A stretch of DNA of 6,488 nucleotides, taken from positions 1 through 6,488 of the forward strand of contig JAEZWE010000197.1 in assembly GCA_023420435.1 (NCBI GenBank), written 5' to 3'. The number at the start of each line of letters is the position of its first letter. The first letter of the stretch is position 1. Source of the stretch: Bacteroidota bacterium. GTDB taxonomy: Bacteria > Bacteroidota > Bacteroidia > Flavobacteriales > Weeksellaceae. The translations under genes were made by a program, and so were the position numbers. The notes beneath the pieces were generated by a model that worked only from the letters and a program-made list of their open reading frames with translations, was not told where the DNA came from and did no database searches. Of the stretch, positions 1 to 6,071 are shown piece after piece.

Positions 1-572
1 CTTTAATGGTTTGCGATATGAGTTCCGATATATTTTCCCGCGAATTAGATTTTTCAAAATTTGATGTTATTTATGCAGGAGCTCAAAAAAATATGGGTCC
101 AGCCGGAGTTACTTTAGTAGTGGTTAAAAAAGAAATTCTTGGAAACACAGGAAGAGATATCCCATCTTACCTGGATTGGTCTTTACATATTGCAAAAGAA
201 TCGATGTTTAATACACCTCCTGTTTTCCCGGTTTATGCTTCACTTTTAACCCTTCAACATTTGGAAAATAATGGTGGAATTGCCGCTGCAGAAACGAGAA
301 ATGAAGCCAAAGCAAAATTGCTTTATGAGGAAATTGACAGAAACCCTTTATTTGAAAGTTTTTGTGCTCCAGAAGATCGTTCATTGATGAATGTTTCTTT
401 TAAATTATTAGATGAAAGCAAAAAAGAAGCTTTTGATAACGCTTGGAAATCTGCAGGAATTAACGGTTTAAACGGTCACAGAAGTTTAGGCGGTTATAGA
501 GCAAGTTTATACAATGCTTTGCCTATTGAAAGTGTACAGGTTTTAGTGGATGTAATGAAATCAATTTCATAA
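1..572 (+). CDS. serC: Phosphoserine aminotransferase SerC, 3' part (start lies left of the window)
   Basis: PLP-dependent, cytosolic transaminase that converts 3-phosphohydroxypyruvate plus glutamate to O-phospho-L-serine, the second step of serine synthesis. In many bacteria SerC also serves the DXP-dependent pyridoxal phosphate route. The frame is open to the left edge, and the ATG at position 6 is internal rather than the true start. Counting from that Met, the PLP-binding lysine is Lys28 in the block YAGAQKNMGPAG (codon 87-89). The substrate-phosphate residues His158, Arg159 and Arg165 lie in GHRSLGGYRASLYNALP. The spacing from the lysine to these residues (130 and 137) equals that in E. 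coli SerC (Lys198, His328/Arg329, Arg335), so about 170 N-terminal residues are missing. The C-terminus looks complete. serA follows 84 nt downstream on the same strand, which suggests a serine operon. The assignment is secure; only the 5' end is unknown. Confidence 0.96.
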   Translation, partial: LMVCDMSSDIFSRELDFSKFDVIYAGAQKNMGPAGVTLVVVKKEILGNTGRDIPSYLDWSLHIAKESMFNTPPVFPVYASLLTLQHLENNGGIAAAETRNEAKAKLLYEEIDRNPLFESFCAPEDRSLMNVSFKLLDESKKEAFDNAWKSAGINGLNGHRSLGGYRASLYNALPIESVQVLVDVMKSIS

Positions 573-656
573 AAAATAAAAAAAGATAAAACTGTAAATC
601 GTAATTTGACATTTTACAAAAGGCTATTTAACGACTCCACAAATTAATAAAAAAGC
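573..656. other. serC-serA intergenic gap with an imperfectly understood inverted repeat
   Basis: This is an 84-nt A/T-rich spacer. It contains the inverted repeat TGTAAA (593-598), 14 nt, TTTACA (613-618). A TTTG at 605-608 resembles the Bacteroidota -33 element, but no good TAnnTTTG partner follows: the nearest candidate, TATTTAAC at 625-632, matches poorly. No Shine-Dalgarno sequence precedes the serA ATG, which is normal for this phylum. There is no terminator-like GC-rich hairpin with a T-run, so transcription from serC into serA is plausible. The repeat could be an operator or simply chance in A/T-rich DNA. Confidence 0.3.
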
Positions 657-1616
657 ATGAAAGTTTTAGCAAATGACGGAATTTCAAAATCCGGAAAAAA
701 TCTTCTGATTGATAATGGAATAGAATTTTTGGAACACAGAGTTGCCCAAGAACAACTTGAAAATTTCATCAATGAAAACAAAGTTGATGTTCTTTTGGTT
801 CGAAGCGCTACAAAAGTTCGACAGGATTTAATTGATGCTTGTCCATCTTTAAAAATTATTGGAAGAGGCGGTGTTGGAATGGATAATATTGATGTAGAAT
901 ATGCGAAAAGTAAAGGAATTGAAGTCATTAATACTCCAAATGCTTCCTCAAGATCAGTGGCTGAAATGGTTTTTGCACATTTTTTTGCTTTAGCCAGATT
1001 TCTTCACGAGTCCAATAGAATGATGCCTTTAGAAGGTGAATCGCAGTTTAATAATCTTAAAAAATCTTATACAAACGCAGTAGAATTACAAGGGAAAAAT
1101 CTTGGAGTTATAGGTTTTGGTGGCATTGGTAAAGAAGTCGTAAAAATGGGAATTTCTTTAGGAATGAAGGTGAAAGTTTTAACGAGAAAACCGAAAACAG
1201 AAACTCTTACTTTAGATTTTTTTGATGGTCAAAATGTGAATTTCGAAATTACCTCTACCAATAACATGGATGAGTTTTTGAAAGATTTAGATTTTTTAAC
1301 TTTAAATACACCAAAAACGACAGAATATATCATCGATTCGCCACAATTTGAAAAAATGAAAGACGGCATTTTTATCGTGAATACTGCTCGTGGCGGCGTT
1401 ATTAATGAAGTGAGTTTACTGGATTTTATAGAATCCGGAAAAGTGGCTGGAGCTGCATTGGATGTTTTTGAAAATGAACCCCAACCGGAATTGCCACTTT
1501 TAATGAATCCTTCACTTTCATTATCTCCACATTTAGGAGGAAATACACTGGATGCGCAAGAAAAAATAGGAACAGAACTCGCATTGCAAATTCTTGAAAT
1601 ACAAATGAAAAAATAA
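657..1616 (+). CDS. serA: D-3-phosphoglycerate dehydrogenase, short form without ACT domain
   Basis: Member of the D-isomer-specific 2-hydroxyacid dehydrogenase family. It is expected to oxidise 3-phosphoglycerate to 3-phosphohydroxypyruvate, the substrate of the SerC encoded just upstream. The 319 residues cover the split catalytic domain (about 1-98 and 285-319) around a Rossmann domain (about 99-284). Visible motifs are the substrate loop IGRGGVGMDNID (68-79), the dinucleotide fingerprint Gly153-x-Gly155-x-x-Gly158, and the catalytic set Arg245 (NTARGG), Glu274 (FENEP) and His292 (SPHLGGNT). The length matches the compact type; the C-terminal ACT/ASB regulatory domains of E. coli-type SerA are absent, so classical serine feedback is not expected. 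Oddly, the second Rossmann strand ends in Thr176-Arg177-Lys178 instead of the usual NAD-selecting Asp. The DUF1015 gene begins 3 nt after its stop. The family is certain; the exact substrate is inferred mainly from the serC neighbour. Confidence 0.9.
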   Translation: MKVLANDGISKSGKNLLIDNGIEFLEHRVAQEQLENFINENKVDVLLVRSATKVRQDLIDACPSLKIIGRGGVGMDNIDVEYAKSKGIEVINTPNASSRSVAEMVFAHFFALARFLHESNRMMPLEGESQFNNLKKSYTNAVELQGKNLGVIGFGGIGKEVVKMGISLGMKVKVLTRKPKTETLTLDFFDGQNVNFEITSTNNMDEFLKDLDFLTLNTPKTTEYIIDSPQFEKMKDGIFIVNTARGGVINEVSLLDFIESGKVAGAALDVFENEPQPELPLLMNPSLSLSPHLGGNTLDAQEKIGTELALQILEIQMKK

Positions 1617-1619
1617 ATT

Positions 1620-2861
1620 ATGCCAACTTTTAAACCTTTTCGTGGGATAAGACCAAATGACGATTTTATCGACTGTTTTCCTACCCATCCTTTGGATAAT
1701 TTTTCACAGGAAGAAATAGATAAAAAAGCGCAGGAAGATTCCTCTTACGTACAAATGATAAAGCCTTACGTCTGCAGTAAGTCTAAAGATATCGATCGTA
1801 ATCTCCGTAAAATTAGAAGCAATTATGAAGAGCTTTTAGAAGATAAAAAATTGGTTCAGGATCCTTCTTCCTATTATCTTTATGAACAAATTATGCCCAA
1901 TAAAACAATTTTTCGTGGACTTTTGGGTTTGGTAAGCGTCGAAGATTTTAAATCCGGGAAAATTAAACGTCATGAAAGCACTATTCCTCAAAAAAAGGAA
2001 AAATTAGCGCATTATCTTGAAAAAGTTCAGGTACAGGCGGAACCGGTTTTATTAACTTATCCTTCAAACTCGAAAGTGGAACTTTTGATGAACCATGAAG
2101 AGAAGAATGTTCCCATTCTTAATTATACCGATTCAAAAGGAATTCGACATAAAATTTGGAAAATCGACAACCGTTTGAAAATGCAGCAGTTTAAAGAAGT
2201 TTTGGATCAGGTGGATGCTTTTTACATTGCAGATGGTCATCACCGAATTGGCTCTACAGCGCTTAATGCAAAAAATCTTTCAGAAAAAAATAAAAAGCAA
2301 AGTGGCAACGAAGGTTACAATTTTGTTTACAGTTTTATCGTTTCCAACCAATCTATAAAAATTAATGATTATAACCGCTTGGTAAAAGACTTGAACGGAA
2401 TGAAACCTCAGGAATTTTTAAAAGCTTTAGAGAAATCGTTCCTCATTCACGAAAAAGGAGAAACGCCTTATTATCCCTCCCAAAAATTTCATATATCGAT
2501 GTATTTGGAAGGTAAATTTTACTCACTTCACGTAAAACACGATTTGCGTTCCCAGGAAATGTCTTTGGATAATTTGGATCATCATCTTTTTGATAAATAT
2601 ATTTTGAAAGACCTGCTGAAAATTGAAGATACGGACAGTTCCGAAAAAATTGTTTATGTAAAAGGAAACTCTTCGGTTGACGGAATTTTAAAATTAAAAG
2701 AAAAAGTAGATGGCGGATCTGGGGTTGTAGGTTTTGGAATTCATCCGGTAAGTTTTAATGATATGATTAAAATTTCTGATCAAAAAATCAGCATGCCTCC
2801 AAAATGCACGTATATTGAACCCAAATTGATTACTGCATTGGTCATGTACGACATGAAATAA
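1620..2861 (+). CDS. DUF1015 family protein, probable serine/phosphoserine-linked enzyme
   Basis: A 413-residue soluble protein with no signal peptide or membrane segment. It is recognised as DUF1015 by three blocks: KRHEST (116-121, with Arg117-His118-Glu119), the signature ADGHHR (204-209) and a C-terminal MPPKCTYIEPKL (392-403). The full family length appears present. The DGHHR loop recalls the nucleotide- or phosphate-handling motif of ParB/sulfiredoxin-fold proteins, a superfamily that includes free serine kinases (SerK, SbnI); that relationship is from memory and was not tested here. The gene starts 3 nt behind serA, with serC before it, so it is almost certainly co-transcribed and translationally close to serine synthesis. 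I infer a role in interconverting or consuming O-phosphoserine or serine, possibly kinase- or phosphotransfer-like. The ATG at 1620 is chosen because it opens the conserved N-terminus (KPFRGIRP), which is where the family normally begins. The family call is firm; the function is a hypothesis. Confidence 0.88.
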   Translation: MPTFKPFRGIRPNDDFIDCFPTHPLDNFSQEEIDKKAQEDSSYVQMIKPYVCSKSKDIDRNLRKIRSNYEELLEDKKLVQDPSSYYLYEQIMPNKTIFRGLLGLVSVEDFKSGKIKRHESTIPQKKEKLAHYLEKVQVQAEPVLLTYPSNSKVELLMNHEEKNVPILNYTDSKGIRHKIWKIDNRLKMQQFKEVLDQVDAFYIADGHHRIGSTALNAKNLSEKNKKQSGNEGYNFVYSFIVSNQSIKINDYNRLVKDLNGMKPQEFLKALEKSFLIHEKGETPYYPSQKFHISMYLEGKFYSLHVKHDLRSQEMSLDNLDHHLFDKYILKDLLKIEDTDSSEKIVYVKGNSSVDGILKLKEKVDGGSGVVGFGIHPVSFNDMIKISDQKISMPPKCTYIEPKLITALVMYDMK

Positions 2862-2867
2862 TTTTAT

Positions 2868-2875
2868 TAAATTTG
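2868..2875 (+). promoter_or_regulatory. Possible Bacteroidota -7 promoter element for the M28 peptidase gene
   Basis: TAAATTTG matches the Bacteroidota sigma-ABfr -7 consensus TAnnTTTG exactly. It lies 22 nt before the ATG at 2898, which would leave a short leader of roughly 15 nt. No convincing TTTG -33 element is found at the usual distance upstream, and such 8-mers occur by chance in A/T-rich DNA. The peptidase could therefore be transcribed on its own, or it could be read through from the serine operon. Confidence 0.35.
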
Positions 2876-2897
2876 GTTTCCTGAAAAGTAAGACTGA

Positions 2898-4283
2898 ATG
2901 AAAAAAATACTTCTCATACTTCCGCTCTTTCTGGGCGGAATTTTATTTTCCCAAGCCCGGAGAAAACCGGTAACACCAAAATTTGATTTTAAAACAGAAT
3001 TTAAAAAAATCTCAGATGAAATTTTGGTTAACAGCAATGCTTACGAAAATCTTCGGGAACTTACCAAAGGAATTGGTCCCCGTTTCAGTTCTTCCCCATC
3101 TTATGATAAAGCGGTAGAATGGGCAGAAAAAAAATTAAAAGAAGCTGGTGCTGAAAATATTTGGAAACAGAAAGTGACGGTTCCTGTATGGATAAGAGGC
3201 AGAGAATCTTTCCAGATAAAAACACAAGATGGAAAATGGAAAAATATAAAAGCGCTGGCTTTGGGAGGCTCAGAAGGTACGGATGGAAAAGATTTGGAAG
3301 GTCAAATTTTATTTGTAAAAGATTTAACAGAATTCAATAAACTTTCAAGTGTTGATGTAAAAGATAAAATTATTTTTTTTAATTTTCCTTTCGACCAAAC
3401 TTTTGTAAATCCTGCAGATGCTTACACCATTGCCGGAAAATACCGTTGGTCTACTCCATCCATTGTTAGCAGAAAAGGAGCAAAAGCGGTCATTACAAGA
3501 TCAGCAACTTCCGCTTTTGATGATATTCCGCATACGGGAAGTATGTATTACGATCAGGATGATAAAAAGAAAATTCCGGCATTAACCATTGGTGCAAAAA
3601 GTGCAGATGAATTGGAAAATTTATTAAAAAAACAAAAAATTTTCGGAAAAATAAATACCACAACCACAACTTCGGGAGAAAGAATCAATCATAATGTGAT
3701 TGGTGAAATTCCGGGAAATAAAGATAAAAAAGTGATTGTTGTGGCGGCACATTTAGATTCCTGGGATATTTCGGAAGGAGCGCATGATAACGGAGCCGGA
3801 GTTGTTCATTGTTTGGAAGTTTTACGGGCTTTTAAAGCTTTGGGAATCAAAAATAATCATACCATTCGTGTGGTTTTGTACGCTAATGAAGAAAATGGAG
3901 TTCATGGTGGAGAAACTTATGCTGCACAAGTTCAAAAGTCTCAGGAACCACATCTTTTTGCTATAGAAAGTGATGCTGGTGGTTATTCCCCAAGAGGAAT
4001 TTCGCTGGATATGATACCGCAACGCAGAAAACAAATTTTTACATGGAAAAACCTTTTTCTTCCTTATGGAGTTTACGATTTTGATCAAGAATATGCTGGA
4101 CAGGACATTCTTCCTTTAAAAAAAATGGGAGTTCCTTTAGCCGAATTGGTTCCGGATATGCAGCGATATTTTGATATTCATCATACCAGTGAAGATACCT
4201 TTGATAAAGTAAACCGCCGCGAACTGAATTTAGGATCTGTTACGATGACACAATTGGTTTTTATGATTGATAAAAATTGGTAA
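2898..4283 (+). CDS. Secreted M28-family zinc peptidase (carboxypeptidase Q-like, PA-domain insert)
   Basis: A 461-residue exported metallo-exopeptidase. Residues 1-20 form a Sec signal peptide (two Lys, a hydrophobic core, then FSQA), with cleavage probably near Gln19/Ala20. The mature start is basic, and there is no lipobox. The peptidase fold is split by a protease-associated-type insert (roughly 110-260). The di-zinc site is complete: His285 and Asp287 in AAHLDSWD, bridging Asp297 in GAHDNGAG, general base Glu331 with ligand Glu332 in ANEENG, Asp359 in ESDAGG, and a final His in IHHTSEDTFDKV (His428/His429). These match the M28 order seen in human carboxypeptidase Q. It probably trims di- or oligopeptides in the periplasm or outside the cell. 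No type IX secretion C-terminal domain is present; the protein ends shortly after the last active-site block. It lies 36 nt behind the DUF1015 gene and converges on the PPIase gene across a shared terminator. The precise substrate specificity is unknown. Confidence 0.93.
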   Translation: MKKILLILPLFLGGILFSQARRKPVTPKFDFKTEFKKISDEILVNSNAYENLRELTKGIGPRFSSSPSYDKAVEWAEKKLKEAGAENIWKQKVTVPVWIRGRESFQIKTQDGKWKNIKALALGGSEGTDGKDLEGQILFVKDLTEFNKLSSVDVKDKIIFFNFPFDQTFVNPADAYTIAGKYRWSTPSIVSRKGAKAVITRSATSAFDDIPHTGSMYYDQDDKKKIPALTIGAKSADELENLLKKQKIFGKINTTTTTSGERINHNVIGEIPGNKDKKVIVVAAHLDSWDISEGAHDNGAGVVHCLEVLRAFKALGIKNNHTIRVVLYANEENGVHGGETYAAQVQKSQEPHLFAIESDAGGYSPRGISLDMIPQRRKQIFTWKNLFLPYGVYDFDQEYAGQDILPLKKMGVPLAELVPDMQRYFDIHHTSEDTFDKVNRRELNLGSVTMTQLVFMIDKNW

Positions 4284-4316
4284 AGAATTAATATTTTCAA
4301 TATTTAGAATAAAAAA

Positions 4317-4350
4317 AGCTCGGATTTCTCCGAGCTATATTTTATTTATT
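4317..4350. terminator. Bidirectional rho-independent terminator between convergent genes
   Basis: A perfect 8-bp stem, AGCTCGGA (4317-4324) with TCCGAGCT (4329-4336), is closed by a 4-nt loop TTTC. On the plus strand it is followed by a T-rich stretch (4337-4350) that ends peptidase transcripts. On the minus strand the A-run at 4310-4317 reads as a U-run, ending transcripts of the PPIase operon. It sits 33 nt after the peptidase stop and 22 nt beyond the PPIase stop, exactly where a shared terminator is expected. Confidence 0.9.
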
Positions 4351-4358
4351 TTAATTTC

Positions 4359-5471
4359 TTAGTTTACTTTAACCAATTCAACATCAAAAACTAACCAAGC
4401 ATTTGCCGGAATTACACCTCCAGCTCCTCTTGCTCCGTAACCTAAATCTGCAGGAATAAGGAAAGTAGCAGTTTCACCTTCTTTCAACATCATAATTCCT
4501 TCGTCCCAGCCTTTGATTACACGTCCTGTTCCTACAGGAAATTCAATAGGTTCTCCTCTTTTAAAAGAATTGTCGAATTCTGTTCCGTCAACCAATTTTC
4601 CGGCATAATGTACTGCTACATTTTCCCCAGCTTTTGGCGCTTTTCCGGAAGGATTGGCTTTGGTAATTTTGTAATATAATCCTGAAGCTGTTTTTTGCAT
4701 TCCTTCCGCCATTTCATTCGCCATTTTTTCCTGATTCACTTTGAATTCTTCTTCTTTTTTCTTCTTTTCAGCAGCTTCTTTTTCAGCGAAAGCTTTATTT
4801 TTCTCGGCTAATTTTCCTTTTCCATCATTGAAAACTTTAGCAGCATCATAATTTTTGTATTGATCACCTTTACTAAAAATCGAAACTTTTTCCAAAACAA
4901 CATCAGTTTTCGGTTTGTCTTGTGCTCCTTTTTCCACTTTTGCAATGGTATCAATAACTTCTACTCCATTCACCACTTTTCCAAAAATGGTGTGTTTTCC
5001 GTCTAACCAAGGAGTGGCAACTTGTGTAATGAAAAATTGTGAACCATTAGAATTAGGTCCTGAATTCGCCATAGAAAGAATTCCAATTCCGGTATGTTTT
5101 AGATCGTTTTTCTCGTCGTCAAATTTATAGCCTGGATCTCCCATTCCTGTTCCTTTTGGATCTCCACCTTGAATCATAAAATTTTCAATCACACGGTGAA
5201 AAATAGTTCCGTCATAGAAAGGAACTCCTTTCGCTTTCGCTTTATTGTCAATTTTTCCTTCTGCAAGTCCAACAAAATTAGCCACGGTAACCGGAGATTT
5301 TTCATCTTCAAATTTTACAATCATGTTGCCTTTTGTGGTTTGAAAATTTGCGTAAAGACCGTCATTAAGACCTTCGTAAGTTTGTTTGTCTATATTCATT
5401 TTTTTATAAATTGGGGTGCAGCTCACTAAGAGAATACTGGTTGCTGCAAAAATTAAATTTTTTCTTAACAT
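4359..5471 (-). CDS. Lipoprotein peptidyl-prolyl isomerase with fused cyclophilin and FKBP domains
   Basis: A 370-residue exported folding catalyst carrying two unrelated proline isomerase domains. The N-terminus has a lipoprotein signal with lipobox Leu15-Val16-Ser17-Cys18, so Cys18 is the likely acylated residue. The cyclophilin domain spans about 38-198 and keeps the active-site set Phe91-His92-Arg93, Gln101, the block around Met134-Ala135, Gln145-Phe146-Phe147, Trp155 and His160. A charged, Lys/Glu/Ala-rich helix (about 220-260) looks like a coiled-coil spacer. The FKBP domain (about 262-370) keeps Tyr289, Phe299-Asp300, Val318-Ile319, Trp322, Tyr345 and Phe362, so both halves should be catalytic. 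It starts 1 nt after gldI and ends at the terminator at 4317-4336, forming a two-gene unit. The residue after the acylated Cys is Thr, so there is no obvious acidic inner-membrane retention or surface-export signal; an outer-membrane, periplasm-facing location is inferred. Confidence 0.93.
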   Translation of the reverse strand: MLRKNLIFAATSILLVSCTPIYKKMNIDKQTYEGLNDGLYANFQTTKGNMIVKFEDEKSPVTVANFVGLAEGKIDNKAKAKGVPFYDGTIFHRVIENFMIQGGDPKGTGMGDPGYKFDDEKNDLKHTGIGILSMANSGPNSNGSQFFITQVATPWLDGKHTIFGKVVNGVEVIDTIAKVEKGAQDKPKTDVVLEKVSIFSKGDQYKNYDAAKVFNDGKGKLAEKNKAFAEKEAAEKKKKEEEFKVNQEKMANEMAEGMQKTASGLYYKITKANPSGKAPKAGENVAVHYAGKLVDGTEFDNSFKRGEPIEFPVGTGRVIKGWDEGIMMLKEGETATFLIPADLGYGARGAGGVIPANAWLVFDVELVKVN

Positions 5472-5472
5472 T

Positions 5473-5988
5473 TTATTGCAATACTTTTAGTTTTATAATT
5501 AAAGGTAAATCGTGGGTAATTCTATCACCATCACCATAGATTCCATAAGCTAAAACGGAGGGAACTAATAAAGTAGCTTCTTCCGAAGATTTTAGAAATC
5601 TTAAAGCATCTTCCACCGCTTTTATATCATTGGGGAATTTTGCTAAGGTTACCTCTTGATAACCTTTTGGTTTTTCATAAATTTTAGTACCAAAAAAATC
5701 AGAAATTTCATACATGTAGGTGATTTTTTCATCACTTTTACGTGGGTTTCTTTGGTGAAGATTTTCAATATTTACCCAATAATTTAAAGGCATTGGATAA
5801 TATTTTTGTTCTTGTTTGGAAATCCAGCTCTCAATTTGTTTTCTCTCTAGTTCATTTAAACCTCTTGCTCGGTCTTTTGAAACTTTTAATGCATTTTGCT
5901 GTTCAGACATTCCTGCAGGAGCATGAACAATCTGTTCTTTGGAACAGCTAATAACCGCGATAAAACAAAATAATAGGACAATTCTCAT
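5473..5988 (-). CDS. gldI: Gliding-motility-associated lipoprotein GldI, FKBP-like
   Basis: A 171-residue lipoprotein with signal peptide 1-14 and lipobox Val12-Ile13-Ser14-Cys15. The C-terminal half (about 68-171) is FKBP-like: a YMYEISDFFG strand-turn, KAVEDALRFLKSSEEATLLVPS, then YGIYGDG and a final LPLIIKLKVL strand. In Flavobacterium johnsoniae GldI is required for gliding and is thought to assist folding of envelope motility or secretion proteins. The length and the YG-x-YGDG-x-x-I block fit GldI. Compared with active FKBPs, the Val-Ile-x-Gly-Trp segment is replaced by Asp121-Ile-Lys-Ala-Val-Glu and has no Trp, and the usual Phe-Asp-Ser pair is missing, so catalysis is doubtful. It stands first in a unit with the cyclophilin-FKBP lipoprotein, separated by 1 nt. 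Only about 35 nt separate its ATG from the upstream terminator stem. Many relatives carrying gldI do not glide, so motility cannot be assumed. Confidence 0.85.
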   Translation of the reverse strand: MRIVLLFCFIAVISCSKEQIVHAPAGMSEQQNALKVSKDRARGLNELERKQIESWISKQEQKYYPMPLNYWVNIENLHQRNPRKSDEKITYMYEISDFFGTKIYEKPKGYQEVTLAKFPNDIKAVEDALRFLKSSEEATLLVPSVLAYGIYGDGDRITHDLPLIIKLKVLQ

Positions 5989-6023
5989 AAAACGTTGCGA
6001 AAATAAGGATTTCAGCGCATAAA

Positions 6024-6051
6024 AAAAAGCCGGATAATAATATCGGGCTTT
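6024..6051 (-). terminator. Rho-independent terminator of ilvE
   Basis: The outer stem is AAAAGCC (6024-6030) paired with GGCTTTT (6045-6051). It is extended after a single G-G mismatch (6031/6044) by GAT (6032-6034) with ATC (6041-6043), around a 6-nt loop. Read on the minus strand, the hairpin starts 20 nt after the ilvE stop and is followed by a U-run complementary to the A-run at 6020-6027. It therefore separates ilvE transcription from gldI. Confidence 0.82.
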
Positions 6052-6071
6052 TCTTTATTTTTTAGGTGGGA

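Noticed and set aside
606..630. TTGACA followed by TATTTA as an E. coli-type sigma-70 promoter before serA
   Set aside because: The spacer is only 13 nt, and Bacteroidota use a different consensus (TTTG / TAnnTTTG).
644..928. Minus-strand open frame of 94 codons opposite serA
   Set aside because: It lies entirely antisense to the strongly supported serA coding sequence and shows no recognisable motif; its low-complexity Ser/Phe-rich translation is typical of a shadow frame.
3373..3380. Run of eight T inside the peptidase gene as a possible phase-variable tract
   Set aside because: The run is short, falls in an ordinary Ile-Phe-Phe stretch, and similar A/T runs are common throughout this A/T-rich DNA.
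3784..4088. Short open frames on both strands inside the M28 peptidase gene
   Set aside because: They overlap the region encoding the zinc ligands, which is clearly coding in the main frame, and their translations show no family features.
4680..4820. Lys/Glu-rich low-complexity stretch in the PPIase as a possible repeat array or assembly error
   Set aside because: It keeps the reading frame, has no regular repeat unit, and is explained as a charged helical linker between the two isomerase domains.
4915..5429. Plus-strand open frames of 71 and 86 codons opposite the cyclophilin domain
   Set aside because: Antisense to conserved active-site coding sequence, with no start-site context or recognisable domain.
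5742..5951. Plus-strand open frame of 69 codons opposite gldI
   Set aside because: The hydrophobic-looking translation is the complement of GldI coding sequence; there is no independent support.
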